A DNA stretch of 64,000 nt from Barnesiella propionica (GCF_025567045.1 NZ_JAOQJK010000004.1:1-64000), one strand, 5' to 3'; positions 1-9,835 are shown, counted from the first letter of the stretch. Program-made: numbers and translations. The notes: generated from the sequence alone by a model not told the origin.

Positions 1-123
1 GGATTTGTCACGGAAGGCAATTTCGTATCGGTCAAAGGTATTTCTTCCGGATTATATATATTGAAGATCAGTACTCAGAATGATATTAAGATTACAAAAT
101 TACTTATTAACAGAACTAAATAA
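1..123 (+). CDS. C-terminal end of a T9SS-secreted protein (5' truncated by window edge)
   Basis: An open frame runs from the first base of the window to a TAA at 121-123, giving about 40 residues. The end reads as a type IX secretion C-terminal sorting domain: a short beta-strand pattern with a SGLYILKIST motif followed by a lysine-rich KITKLLINRTK end. Such domains direct export across the outer membrane and are then cleaved. The catalytic part lies outside the window, so the protein's function cannot be known. It is followed on the same strand, 7 bases on, by the next gene, so it is probably the upstream member of the same transcript. Confidence 0.75.
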   Translation, partial: GFVTEGNFVSVKGISSGLYILKISTQNDIKITKLLINRTK

Positions 124-130
124 CCTTTTT

Positions 131-1042
131 ATGAAAACAAAATTGGCAATCGTCTTAATGGCGTGTTCTTTTACGCTTTACGGACAAATTGTAAAAGTTG
201 AAAAACATTATCCGGTCATGCAAAAAACGGAGAGCCGGATGTTTTATCCTGTATTAAGTGACGATGGAATGAAAATGCTTTATACATCGGAAAATTATGA
301 AGGATTAAAAATGTATGATCTGTCAGGGAATTATTCCGAAATTATTACAACAGCTAAAGGGGCAGGTTTTGATCCTATATTTAATGAAAACGGGACGAAA
401 ATATATTATCGTCCGGTTGAATTTATTAATAAACTGCGCTATCAGTCTTTAAATTGCTATGACGTAAAATTAAAAAAAGCGGATCAGATCATATCTTCTA
501 AACGTGAAATGAGTAAACCTATGGCGGTAAATGGCGGTATGACTGTTGCCGCTGACCGGAAACTGATGAAATCGAAGAATGCTTCTGTTTCAAAAAAATA
601 TGTTTACTCTCTTGTAAAAGAAGGCAAGATCGTTGTTTGTGACGGTGCATCTTCAAGAATAATTCGTCCTTATGGTGATCAGGTGCAAAGTTATTTATGG
701 ACAACAGTTTCTCCCGATGGCACTAAAATTCTTACAGTAGCTGTTGGCAAGGGCGTAGTCGTATTGGATATGAAAGGAAATATCTTATCGGAATTAGGCG
801 ATTATGAAGCTCCGGTATGGTATGGTAATGAATATGTCGTAGTAATGAATGCTACTGACGATGGCCACCAGTTTACTTCATCACAACTTAAGTTGATAAG
901 TATTGACGGAAAACGTTCTCAAGACCTTACCCGTCCGGAAAGTATGGCAATGAATCCTACTGCTGCAGGTAATGCCGGTAAAGTAGCTTATTGCACGATT
1001 GACGGGAAAATATATGTAATGGAATTAAGTAATATCAAATGA
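131..1042 (+). CDS. Secreted PD40/TolB-type beta-propeller protein
   Basis: A protein of 303 residues. I chose the ATG at 131 because it begins a clear signal peptide (MKTKLAIVLMACSFTLYGQ); an in-frame start further upstream would overlap the preceding gene and bury the signal peptide. The mature part has repeated blade-like motifs typical of PD40/WD40-like propellers (PVLSDDGMKMLYTSE near residues 40-55, TVSPDGTKILT near 195-205). Such propellers bind ligands or partners and have no catalytic residues I can name. The gene overlaps the amidase downstream by 4 bases (ATGA), so the two are probably translationally coupled. A role helping wall binding or degradation would be guesswork from position only. 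Confidence 0.7.
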   Translation: MKTKLAIVLMACSFTLYGQIVKVEKHYPVMQKTESRMFYPVLSDDGMKMLYTSENYEGLKMYDLSGNYSEIITTAKGAGFDPIFNENGTKIYYRPVEFINKLRYQSLNCYDVKLKKADQIISSKREMSKPMAVNGGMTVAADRKLMKSKNASVSKKYVYSLVKEGKIVVCDGASSRIIRPYGDQVQSYLWTTVSPDGTKILTVAVGKGVVVLDMKGNILSELGDYEAPVWYGNEYVVVMNATDDGHQFTSSQLKLISIDGKRSQDLTRPESMAMNPTAAGNAGKVAYCTIDGKIYVMELSNIK

Positions 1043-3432
1043 AAAATATAATTATGAAAAAGATATTTCTATTATTAAGTATTTTATTGGCATTTACCGT
1101 ACAGGCAAAAGATTTGTCCGGTTTAAAAATATATGTTAATCCTGGTCACGGAGGTTATGATTCGGATGACCGTAATGTTGCCGTATATCCTTATGCACAG
1201 GGTGATACTCTGGGCTTTTGGGAATCATCCAGTAATTTGCATAAAGGACTCATGTTACGCGATTTGCTTCAGGAGCAAGGTGCTGATGTAATGATGTCGC
1301 GTGTTTTAAATCGAACGGAAGATGACAGGGGGCTCGAAACAATAGGACGTGAGGCCAGTGAATGGGGTGCCGATATGTTTTTCTCCATTCATAGTAATGC
1401 ATTGGGATCAGGATCGGAACGTGTAAATTATCCTTTAATGTTATTCAGGGGATATACACAGAATCCTATAAAGCCGGCCGATAAAGTAATGTCTAAAATA
1501 TTATTTAAGCATTTGATCGAAAACGAGGTGGCCTACTGGACCCGTACCGAAGAGTATATTGCAGGTGATTTTGATTTTTATCCCGACTGGAATAATGCCG
1601 GTCTGGGCGTTTTGCGCAGACTGACCGTGCCGGGAATGCTTTCCGAAGGTTCTTTCCATGAATATGTTCCTGAAACATACAGATTGTTGAATATGGACTA
1701 TAAATGGATGGAATCCTGGCATTTTGTAAAAGCTGTAATGGAGTATTTCGAGAGAGACGGTTTTACTAAAGGTAATATCGCGGGAGCTGTTTATGATAGT
1801 CGTATGACCCGTACCGAAACCTATAAACAGTTCGGTAGAGATAAATTGGTGCCTTTAACGAAAGCAAAAGTGACCCTTTTGCCCAATAATATTACTTATA
1901 CAACCGATAACTTATATAATGGTGTATATGTATTTAAGGATCTGGAGCCCGGTAATTACCAAATCAAAGTAGAAGCGGCAGATCATTATGATAAGACTGT
2001 GGATGTTGTGGTTACGGCAGATAAGATAACATATGCGAATATGCCTATGGACCGGATACGCAGTACTCCCCCGGTGGTAACAAAATATTCTCCTGTAATG
2101 GCAGATGATAATGATAGTATAAATTGCAGGACTCCGATTACCTTGGAATTTAATTGGGATATGGATACCGAGTCTGTTATAAATGCATTTTCCATTGAAC
2201 CGGCTGTAGAAGGTGATATTACTTTCGAGGATTCTCAGTATCGCATGATTTTCACTCCGACGCAGCCTTATGAAGTTGCAACAAACTATACCGTTAAGTT
2301 AGCCAAAACAGCTAAACATCCGGGAGAAATATCCATGGAAAATGATTTTTCTTTCAGTTTCCTGACTCAGGGACGTAATAAATTGTCGATGATAGCTGCA
2401 AGTCCTGACGGAGGCGTCATACATTATGCGAAACCGACTGTTGAGTTCCGTTTCGATCATGTATTGGATCCTGTTAATATTAGAAACTATGTTAAAGCTT
2501 ATGATAAAGCAGGCGCGGAGGTTGCATTCAATGCGCGTGCTGTAACTTATAATAAAATAGGTGATGAATTCGGAAACTTTACAGCGACATTCTCGAATGA
2601 CCTGAAAATAGGTGACGATTATGTAATTAAAATCACGGATGGTCTTAAAGATACCGAGGGGCTTAATGCCATTAAAACAATTGAAATACCTTTCAAAGCG
2701 GTAGATGTGCGTACCAATGAGGGTACTGTGGTAGAATCGTTTGAAGGTACGGATTTGTTTGCCTATAATGCGGAACAGAGCACCGGTGTAAAATCGGCTG
2801 CTGCTAAGAGGTATACGACCCAGAAATTGTTCGATGCGTCGTCTTATGACTTTACGTATACATTTGAGGGAACCGAAGGTTCTGTTATGTATGTAGTGTC
2901 TGCTCCATCGGCTGTAACGGCGAAAGGAAATAAGGTGATCGGTCTGCATGTATTCGGCGATCTGACCGGTAATGAAGTTTATTTACAATTTACGTCGGGT
3001 ACTGAGGTACAATTGGTTAAAATTGCTACTTTGAATTTCAGGGGATGGCAATTCCGTGAAGTAAAATTGAATTTGGATTCGTCGAAAGACTATCAGTTTA
3101 CCGGTGTCAAACTTGTTCGTATTAATCATCCATTGGCAGCTACGGGTGATTTCTGCCTGGATAATATGATCGTTTATGATCAGCTCATTAATAGTGTGGA
3201 ACAAACGAAATCCGAAGGTTTGAATGTCTTTCCTAATCCGGCTTCCGAGTTTATCAAAGTGACATCGGAATCTAATATCCGTGCATTAGAATTATATTCT
3301 ATTGGAGGGGCTTTGATTAAGAGAGTGAATGATTCGGCTCTTAAAGTGTCGGATGTTATTCCCGGTACTTATGTGTTAAAAGTTGAAACAGACAAAGGTG
3401 TCGATTCAGTTCCGGTTATTATAGTCAGATGA
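1039..3432 (+). CDS. T9SS-secreted N-acetylmuramoyl-L-alanine amidase (Amidase_3) with Ig-like domains
   Basis: A protein of 797 residues with a signal peptide (cleavage near residue 23, VQA-K). Residues about 28-240 form an Amidase_3 zinc domain: NPGHGG (His37), Glu62 in FWESS, and His118 in FFSIHSNA are the expected zinc ligands, and GMLSEGSFHE near residue 200 supplies the catalytic Glu. This family cuts the amide bond between MurNAc and the L-Ala of the stem peptide. After it come a carboxypeptidase-regulatory-like beta domain (about 255-345), one or two bacterial Ig-like (Big_5 type) domains (about 350-560), a jelly-roll-like stretch and a T9SS sorting tail (about 725-797, NVFPNPASE). 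It overlaps the next gene by ATGA. The long secreted architecture suggests action on external wall material rather than on the cell's own septum; that is inference. Confidence 0.88.
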   Translation: MKNIIMKKIFLLLSILLAFTVQAKDLSGLKIYVNPGHGGYDSDDRNVAVYPYAQGDTLGFWESSSNLHKGLMLRDLLQEQGADVMMSRVLNRTEDDRGLETIGREASEWGADMFFSIHSNALGSGSERVNYPLMLFRGYTQNPIKPADKVMSKILFKHLIENEVAYWTRTEEYIAGDFDFYPDWNNAGLGVLRRLTVPGMLSEGSFHEYVPETYRLLNMDYKWMESWHFVKAVMEYFERDGFTKGNIAGAVYDSRMTRTETYKQFGRDKLVPLTKAKVTLLPNNITYTTDNLYNGVYVFKDLEPGNYQIKVEAADHYDKTVDVVVTADKITYANMPMDRIRSTPPVVTKYSPVMADDNDSINCRTPITLEFNWDMDTESVINAFSIEPAVEGDITFEDSQYRMIFTPTQPYEVATNYTVKLAKTAKHPGEISMENDFSFSFLTQGRNKLSMIAASPDGGVIHYAKPTVEFRFDHVLDPVNIRNYVKAYDKAGAEVAFNARAVTYNKIGDEFGNFTATFSNDLKIGDDYVIKITDGLKDTEGLNAIKTIEIPFKAVDVRTNEGTVVESFEGTDLFAYNAEQSTGVKSAAAKRYTTQKLFDASSYDFTYTFEGTEGSVMYVVSAPSAVTAKGNKVIGLHVFGDLTGNEVYLQFTSGTEVQLVKIATLNFRGWQFREVKLNLDSSKDYQFTGVKLVRINHPLAATGDFCLDNMIVYDQLINSVEQTKSEGLNVFPNPASEFIKVTSESNIRALELYSIGGALIKRVNDSALKVSDVIPGTYVLKVETDKGVDSVPVIIVR

Positions 3433-5897
3433 AGATGAAGATAAGAAGCATGTTGCTTATGGCGGGTATGGTTACGGCCTTATCCGCCGGGGCACAAGCT
3501 CCCGATTGGGGCAAAGGAGATACGATTGAATATTATTCGATAGGCCCCGGAGCCATGTATGCCCGCATTGAGTTTACCAAGAAACCTTTGCATGTATTTC
3601 AAACTACTATAGATTTGAATAATCCGTATAATAATGTTGAGTTATACCCTTCGAATTTGAAGACTCCCGATCCTCAGAGAGAAACTACGTCATCTCAATG
3701 TAAAAGTAATACATATGCAGGTCACCGGTCTTTTTGCGGGGTTAATCATGATTTGTTCCATTACAGTAATCAGACTACGGCGGCAGGTATTAATGCCCGT
3801 AATGGAGAGATCGTGAGCCATTATGGGAATTATGGCAGATCGGTTTTATCAATTAGTAAGGATAAAGTAGCTGAAGTATTCCCTCCGAATTTTAGCGCTT
3901 CTGTCATATTCGGGGATAATACCCGTTTAAATATAGATAATATAAACGAATCGGCTTACGGAATACAAAGTGTTAGAAATTGTGTTTTATTCAATCCGTT
4001 TTGTTCTCTGACTTTGAATGAGAGCGGGACATACGTATTGTTGGAACCGCAGGGCGAATGGATTATAAATGGAGAACCTACCGCTTGTAAAGTAAAAAGA
4101 GTCAGTCAGGAAGCTATTCAGCCTGACAAGAAAAGCCATATACTATTTGTAAGGAGAGAAGCAGAAACTCTCTTTAAATCGAAAGTGTCGGAAGGAGATG
4201 TTATTTATATATCTCAGGAATTCCTGGAAGGACGTTTTCCTAATTCAGGTCTTTCGGTTCCCCCGGCTAAAAATATATTGCAGGTAGCCCATGGCTGGCC
4301 CAGTGTGATACTGAATGGCGAATTGCACGATAAGGAATATAATGACTTTGTCGAACCCGGACGTGAAAATTGGGATTATCCTTGTACTTTGGCCGGTATA
4401 ACTAAAGATGGGAAAAAGCTTTTTCTTATTACGGTAGATAAAGCAACGATGGTCGAGATAGCTTATTATCTTGTTTCCCAAGGGGCCTGGAATGTCGTTA
4501 ATTTTGATGGAGGAGGATCTGCTACCATGGTTGTTAATGGCGATGTAGTCAATAATCCTACAGATGGGAGAGAAAGAGCTGTAATGGATTCATTCCAGGG
4601 TATTTCGTATGCTCCGGCTGATGATGAACTCGGATCAATTACTTTTTCCCGTCCTTCTATAGAAGCAATCCCTTTTGCATCGATACCTTTAAGACTGCTT
4701 TCTCATAATAAATATGGTGAAATATTGGATAGCGATTTAAAAGATGTGGAGTTTGTCTGTCCTGAAAATTTGGGTACTGTCGATTCGAATGGTAATTTTT
4801 TGGCTGGAGGGCAGGAAATGTCGGGAATCGTTACGGCACGTAAAGGAGACAAGGAGTGTGAATTGTTCGTTAATATTGTTCCGGCTGAAAATCCCATAAA
4901 AGTTGAGCCTGTGAATATTTTGATAGATAATATACGGGAATATCCGATAAATCTGACATCTGTCTTTGGGAAAAAAACATATAAGATAAATCCGGCCGCT
5001 TTTGATTGGGTATCTTCCGATCCTGCCTGTTGTATCGTTGAGGATGGAATAGTAAAAGGACTTGCAAATGGAGAAAGCGATTTGACCGGCACTTGTGGAG
5101 ATAATACTTTGTCTTTACATGTAAAAGTGGAAATCGGTATGAATGAAATTGTGTGTGAAGATTTTTCCGATATGGCGGATTATCCTATGAATATGACTTC
5201 GGCGGTTACTAATCTTCATTTTGATAATACAGGTTTACCTGCAGGTTGGAATGACGGCGTGAATATGATATTTAATTTGGGTACTGGTCGCGGACCGTAT
5301 ATAGAAATGAAAAATCCCGTTACATTTTTCGGCCTGCCAGATTCTATTTCATTGGAATTGATGCCTTCAGCCGATTTTGTCCGGAATATAAGCATAACTT
5401 TTTCTTCCAATTTGAAGAAAGACTTTTTGTTTTATGAAATAGTGCCCGAACAAAAGAAGGATTCCATATATGTAGTGCCGTTTAGCACAGAGGACGCTGC
5501 ATACGATATAACTATGTTCCCTATTGTAATGGAGAGTATCAAATTTAATTTGGACCAGCAAAAGAAAGGCAATGATTTGAATATTTTTATGAGGGATCTT
5601 AAAGCTTATTATCCTTTGAAAGGGGATATGAAAGTCGAAAGCGTTTCCCGGCAAAAAGGTTTAAAAGTTTATATTGACGGGGCTGAGAATCTGGTATTAG
5701 AATTACCGGGAATACAGACCGGGGCTGTAAAAACAGAGATTTGCAATATGGAAGGTCGGTTGTTGCTGGCCGATACAGGGAATATATCCTCGGATTCAAT
5801 TTACAGTATACCTGTGTCTGGTTTTGCTCCGGGCATTTATGTGATAAAGGTTTATACCAAAGATTCGATATTTGTTTCCAAATTTCCTGTGAGATGA
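3429..5897 (+). CDS. T9SS-secreted phosphodiester glycosidase (NAGPA family), copy 1
   Basis: A protein of 822 residues starting MKMKIRSMLLMAGMVTALSAGAQ, a signal peptide. Residues about 60-400 match the phosphodiester glycosidase (NAGPA, PF09992) family, whose founding member removes GlcNAc from GlcNAc-1-phospho-6-mannose. Visible motifs are GVNHDLFHY near residue 100, LAGITKDGKKLFLITVD near 320 and the hallmark NFDGGGSATMVVNG near 356-369. A Big_2-like Ig domain region and a C-terminal T9SS tail (APGIYVIKVYT...FPVR) follow. It overlaps the amidase stop by 4 bases and is followed 25 bases later by a paralogue. A plausible substrate is a sugar-1-phosphate diester on a cell-wall polymer or glycan; that is inferred from context, not seen. 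Confidence 0.82.
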   Translation: MKMKIRSMLLMAGMVTALSAGAQAPDWGKGDTIEYYSIGPGAMYARIEFTKKPLHVFQTTIDLNNPYNNVELYPSNLKTPDPQRETTSSQCKSNTYAGHRSFCGVNHDLFHYSNQTTAAGINARNGEIVSHYGNYGRSVLSISKDKVAEVFPPNFSASVIFGDNTRLNIDNINESAYGIQSVRNCVLFNPFCSLTLNESGTYVLLEPQGEWIINGEPTACKVKRVSQEAIQPDKKSHILFVRREAETLFKSKVSEGDVIYISQEFLEGRFPNSGLSVPPAKNILQVAHGWPSVILNGELHDKEYNDFVEPGRENWDYPCTLAGITKDGKKLFLITVDKATMVEIAYYLVSQGAWNVVNFDGGGSATMVVNGDVVNNPTDGRERAVMDSFQGISYAPADDELGSITFSRPSIEAIPFASIPLRLLSHNKYGEILDSDLKDVEFVCPENLGTVDSNGNFLAGGQEMSGIVTARKGDKECELFVNIVPAENPIKVEPVNILIDNIREYPINLTSVFGKKTYKINPAAFDWVSSDPACCIVEDGIVKGLANGESDLTGTCGDNTLSLHVKVEIGMNEIVCEDFSDMADYPMNMTSAVTNLHFDNTGLPAGWNDGVNMIFNLGTGRGPYIEMKNPVTFFGLPDSISLELMPSADFVRNISITFSSNLKKDFLFYEIVPEQKKDSIYVVPFSTEDAAYDITMFPIVMESIKFNLDQQKKGNDLNIFMRDLKAYYPLKGDMKVESVSRQKGLKVYIDGAENLVLELPGIQTGAVKTEICNMEGRLLLADTGNISSDSIYSIPVSGFAPGIYVIKVYTKDSIFVSKFPVR

Positions 5898-5922
5898 ATT
5901 TAATTTTAAAAACGTATTGTTT

Positions 5923-8382
5923 ATGAAACTTTTTAAAGTATTGAAATATGTTGTACTGGGGACGATTCTCCCGTTTTCGGCAGGAGCTGCTGCTCCTGAA
6001 TGGGGGGTAGGAGATACACTGGAAAGCTATACATTAGGTCCTGGTATACAGTATACTAAAATGATTTTTCGTAATTATCCCATGACCGTATGGGTTACAG
6101 AGATAGATCTTTCTAACCCTTATAATAAGATCGAGCAGGTTCATTCGCGGCATGAGGTTCCCGATGTTTATCGCTGGACGGTTCCTCAGCATTTTACGGA
6201 AAATTCTTATCCCGGCCATCAGGTGCGGGTCGCATTTAACCATGATTTCTTTTCTTATGAGGCAGGTGTATGTATAGGGCTTAATATAAGTGAAGGAGAA
6301 ATAGGTTACGGATCGGGCTGGGGACGTTCGTTACTGGCAATAAACAAAGATAAGAAAGCAGGTGTTTTTTATCCGGTTCTTAGTTCTTCATTGATTTTGC
6401 CGGACCAGAGTAAGGTGGGCATAGAATTTTTTAATTCTCAGGCTGCCGGTGTGACAGGAGATTGTGTGCTGTTTAATACTTTGAACTCGAGGATACTGTC
6501 TGAGACGGGAAAATATATAAAATTATTACCTAAGGCAGCCTGGACAGTAAATGGGCCGGATATACCTTGTGAAGTCTTAGAAATATCGGATTCTCCTTTG
6601 CAAACCAGTAAAACGGAGTGTGTAATTTTCTTGCGGGGAAGTAAATTGAATGCCATTGACGGAAAATTAAAAGCCGGTGATGTAGTGTACGTATCGCAAA
6701 AATTTGAAAATGGAAAGTTCGGAACTCCTCTTGAAAATATAACGGCAGCCTTTCATGGATATCCGAGTATAGCACATAACGGAGTGCTCCATGATGGAGA
6801 ATATAATGATTTTGAAGGTGGTCGCGAATATGAGATATCTTCACATGTATTGGCTGGTATTTCCAAAGATAAGACTAAATTATACATTGTTTTGAATGAA
6901 ATGTCTCCTGCCAGCTTGGGTACCGACTGTGTCCAGATGGCAAACTGGATGTTGGCCCATGGTTCCTGGGATATCGTTAATTTCGACAGTGGGGGTTCTG
7001 CTGCCATTGTTGTAGATGCGGAGATGCTTAATTATCCGGCCAGAGGTTCTATTCGTCCAGTAGAAGATGCATTATTGGCAGTATCTTTGGCGCCTGAAGA
7101 CAAGAAGGTAGATCATTATACCTTTTCCCGGCCAAGCATATCTCCTTCTGTTATTTCTGTAACACCTCTATCTTTAATTGCTTTCAACCAATATGATGAG
7201 ATTCTTGAGAAGGATGTGAAAGGATTTACATATACTTGTGTGCCGGAAGAAATGGGATATGTAGATGATGACGGATTATTTCATTCGTCAGCTACGGCTG
7301 TCGATGGAAAAATCATTGCCGAGAAGAATGGGCTCAAGTCCGAAATAAGGGTAACAATGAAAGGTGTTTCCGGGATTAAAGTAGGTTCCGATAATTTATT
7401 GCTTGATGGAAACAGGGAGTATATGATTCCTATCGAAGGCAGTGCTGGGGGGGCGAAATATCAGCTCGATCCGGGTGCATTTAGCTGGACTTCTACAAAT
7501 CCGGACTGTTGTTCGATTAATAACGGTATATTAAAGGGTCTGGCCGAGGGCGAAACCGTATTAACAGGAGTATTTGATACTTTAACTTTGAATATCAATG
7601 TTAAGGTCGAAATGTGTGGAGGAATAAGAGTTGAAGACCATTTTAATGATCTTTCTGCCTGGAATATTACAAGTAGTTCTACAGTAACAAATTTGCGCAG
7701 TGATGCTGCGAATTTACCGGCCGGCTGGAAGAGTGGCACAAACATGAGTTTCGATTTAGGCACAGGCCGTGCTCCTTATATCCTTATGAATTGGGGCAAA
7801 GATTTTTATAGCCTTCCTGATTCGATGTCTTTGCAAATGTGTCCGCAGAATTCGGTTATTAATAAGATGGTATTTACTTTTACTTCACAGAAGAAAAAGG
7901 ATTTCCTGACTTGTGAGATCGTTCCTGAACCGCAGAACGATTCGGTTTATGTGATTCCTTTTACCGAAGAAGGACAAGTATTTGATGTGCCCGTGTATCC
8001 TATAACGCTGGAGAGTATTAAGATAATGCTGGGAAACGCTTCGGCCGGGAAAGATATTAAAATCCCGTTGCGTGATTTTAAAGTGTATTATCCGGGCGAT
8101 GATTCGGGGGTAGACGTATTGACATTTGAAAGTAAACGATTAAATGCGGATATTTCATATCCGGGATATGTCCGGCTTAACTTCGTTCAACCTGTCAGGT
8201 CTGAAGTTTCGGCCGCTATTTGGGATGCTTCCGGAAAACTTGTTTATAACGATCGTTTTGGAACCAAAGAAGTCGGCGATTGTACATTAAATATACCTGT
8301 CGGCGGTTTTAATCCGGGCGTATATATTGTGAAAGTGAAAACGGGAAGTGATATTCTTACCGCAAAATTTCCTGTAAGATAA
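5923..8382 (+). CDS. T9SS-secreted phosphodiester glycosidase-like protein, copy 2 (altered motif)
   Basis: A protein of 819 residues and a close paralogue of the preceding gene along its whole length, including the Ig-like region and the T9SS tail ending KFPVR. I chose the ATG at 5923 rather than a TTG six bases upstream. The signal peptide ends near SAGAAA. The family hallmark is changed: copy 1 has NFDGGGSATMVVNG, while this copy has NFDSGGSAAIVVDA (residues about 353-366), so a Gly, a Thr and the final Gly are replaced. It keeps FNHDFFSY near residue 107 and LAGISKDKTKL near 310. It may have a different substrate or reduced activity. It ends 26 bases before a strong terminator hairpin, so it closes the first operon. 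Confidence 0.8.
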   Translation: MKLFKVLKYVVLGTILPFSAGAAAPEWGVGDTLESYTLGPGIQYTKMIFRNYPMTVWVTEIDLSNPYNKIEQVHSRHEVPDVYRWTVPQHFTENSYPGHQVRVAFNHDFFSYEAGVCIGLNISEGEIGYGSGWGRSLLAINKDKKAGVFYPVLSSSLILPDQSKVGIEFFNSQAAGVTGDCVLFNTLNSRILSETGKYIKLLPKAAWTVNGPDIPCEVLEISDSPLQTSKTECVIFLRGSKLNAIDGKLKAGDVVYVSQKFENGKFGTPLENITAAFHGYPSIAHNGVLHDGEYNDFEGGREYEISSHVLAGISKDKTKLYIVLNEMSPASLGTDCVQMANWMLAHGSWDIVNFDSGGSAAIVVDAEMLNYPARGSIRPVEDALLAVSLAPEDKKVDHYTFSRPSISPSVISVTPLSLIAFNQYDEILEKDVKGFTYTCVPEEMGYVDDDGLFHSSATAVDGKIIAEKNGLKSEIRVTMKGVSGIKVGSDNLLLDGNREYMIPIEGSAGGAKYQLDPGAFSWTSTNPDCCSINNGILKGLAEGETVLTGVFDTLTLNINVKVEMCGGIRVEDHFNDLSAWNITSSSTVTNLRSDAANLPAGWKSGTNMSFDLGTGRAPYILMNWGKDFYSLPDSMSLQMCPQNSVINKMVFTFTSQKKKDFLTCEIVPEPQNDSVYVIPFTEEGQVFDVPVYPITLESIKIMLGNASAGKDIKIPLRDFKVYYPGDDSGVDVLTFESKRLNADISYPGYVRLNFVQPVRSEVSAAIWDASGKLVYNDRFGTKEVGDCTLNIPVGGFNPGVYIVKVKTGSDILTAKFPVR

Positions 8383-8408
8383 CATTTTTTGAGTTGTTTT
8401 TTTAGTTC

Positions 8409-8446
8409 ACAGGTCGGGAATGTAGTATTTCCGGCCTGTGTTTTTT
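8409..8446 (+). terminator. Rho-independent terminator after the T9SS cargo operon
   Basis: A 12-bp stem (8409-8420 pairing with 8428-8439, two G-T pairs) with a 7-base loop is followed by a run of six T. It lies 26 bases after the second phosphodiester glycosidase. Confidence 0.85.
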
Positions 8447-8505
8447 ACATGTAAAATGCCCTGAATATATTCAATTTATCATTTTGTAACAAAAACATGT
8501 GATTT

Positions 8506-8537
8506 TTTGGATGATGTCAAAAGAAATTATATCTTTG
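8506..8537 (+). promoter_or_regulatory. Bacteroidetes-type promoter for the 8619 kinase gene
   Basis: A -33 box TTTG (8506-8509) and a -7 box TATCTTTG (8530-8537) are 20 bases apart, matching the Bacteroidetes consensus TTTG / TAnnTTTG. The start codon is about 75 bases beyond the expected transcript start. Confidence 0.7.
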
Positions 8538-8618
8538 TGAAAACTTGAAAGATAAATATAGATAGAAGAAAAGGGCAAGAGACAAATGTTTTTCCTGCCA
8601 TGAAAATAGTTACATACT

Positions 8619-9458
8619 ATGAAAATTATTGCGGAAAGCGGTTCTACTAGAACTGAGTGGGTTTTGGTTGAAAACAATACCGTCATAGAACATGCATTTA
8701 CAGAAGGAATAAATCCTTTTTTTCAAACCCGGCGTGAAATAAGTCACAGTATTCGCCTCGATTTGCCGGAGTCTTTTTTTAAGAAACGCTGGGAGCAGGT
8801 TTTGTTCTACGGGGCAGGGTGTACCAATGTAGATAAGAAGAAAATACTGGAGGCATCTCTTGTTGCTCAATTTAAATCGCCTGTCATTGTTGAAAGCGAT
8901 TTACTCGCTGCGGCACGGGGATTGCTTATTGACAGGCCGGGTATAGCCTGTATTCTCGGTACAGGTTCCAATTCTTGTATGTATGATGGTACGGTTATCG
9001 TAAAGAATGTACGTTCCCTGGGATATATATTGGGAGATGAAGGCAGTAGTGCCGTAATGGGGAAACATTTCTTGGGCGATTGTCTTAAGAATATGGCTCC
9101 GCGTTATCTGGCGGATGCTTTTTATGAAAAGTTTCGCGTATCTGCCGATGAGATTCTCGACTCCGTCTATAGTAACCCGTCTCCGAACCGTTCTTTGTCA
9201 TCGTTCTCTTATTTTTTAGCGGAACATCTGGATGACGATTATGTATATAGTCTTGTTTATAATAACTTGATGAGTTTTTTCAGGCGGAATATCGCTCAGT
9301 ATGATTATAAATCTTATCCTGTATGTTTTATGGGGTGGGTTGCCGATAATTATGCAGACTTGCTGCAGCAAGTTGCCGATGACTTTGGGGTAACTATCGA
9401 AAAGATAGAGAAAAATCCGATGAACGGACTTATCCAATACCATACGCTGTATAGGTGA
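8619..9458 (+). CDS. BadF/BadG-type amino-sugar kinase, MurK paralogue
   Basis: A 279-residue member of the BadF/BadG/BcrA/BcrD ATPase family, which contains GlcNAc and MurNAc kinases of the ASKHA fold. Visible motifs: the phosphate-binding loop AESGSTRTEW (residues 4-13), ESDLLAAARG near 90, LGTGSNSC near 112-119 and LGYILGDEGSS near 137. It is clearly homologous from end to end to the MurK gene at 23780 (shared NPFFQT, GDCLKN, QYDYK, GLIQYH). Compared with that gene, its first loop has Glu for Asp and Arg for Lys. It stands alone on its own promoter, between a terminator and the long MurNAc operon. It could prefer GlcNAc while the other prefers MurNAc; the sequence does not decide this. Confidence 0.8.
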   Translation: MKIIAESGSTRTEWVLVENNTVIEHAFTEGINPFFQTRREISHSIRLDLPESFFKKRWEQVLFYGAGCTNVDKKKILEASLVAQFKSPVIVESDLLAAARGLLIDRPGIACILGTGSNSCMYDGTVIVKNVRSLGYILGDEGSSAVMGKHFLGDCLKNMAPRYLADAFYEKFRVSADEILDSVYSNPSPNRSLSSFSYFLAEHLDDDYVYSLVYNNLMSFFRRNIAQYDYKSYPVCFMGWVADNYADLLQQVADDFGVTIEKIEKNPMNGLIQYHTLYR

Positions 9459-9835
9459 TATTTGCCTTTTTATTTCATATTTATTAGAAAGTTGTTTTGC
9501 GTGCTAAGCCTGTATTATATTAATATGGGTGGGGTTATGTTATTTTTTCTTGGATAATAGTTAAGCAAAGTTAGTTTTTTCTTTACAACTCGTAGCCTAT
9601 GTTTTTTAATGTGAAATTAGTAGGGGTGAATTGAAAATCACTAAATAAATGTTTCCGATTCTAAAATATTAATTCTATATTTGTTCCGTGTAGAACGCTG
9701 AGGAGGATTTTAATACCTTGAAGAGACAAAAAGTGTTTGATTAATTTTGAAAGGATTGATATACCAAGGGTCTATTTAAAGCTTAGTTCTCAGGAGTTGA
9801 TAATACCAGATAGTCGAAGTTGTAAACCAATGTTT
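9459..9835 (+). promoter_or_regulatory. Intergenic region with the promoter of the MurNAc/wall-recycling operon
   Basis: This 377-base gap has no convincing gene. It contains a -7 box TATATTTG at 9676-9683 with an imperfect -33 box TTTC at 9652-9655, 20 bases apart. A start there would give an untranslated leader of about 145 bases before the ATG at 9836. I see no clear terminator for the 8619 kinase, so some read-through into the operon is possible. No riboswitch class is recognisable. Confidence 0.6.

Noticed and set aside
2299..2949. A 216-codon open frame on the minus strand
   Set aside because: It lies fully inside the amidase gene on the other strand, has no recognisable domain and is rich in residues typical of antisense frames (Arg, Ile, His).
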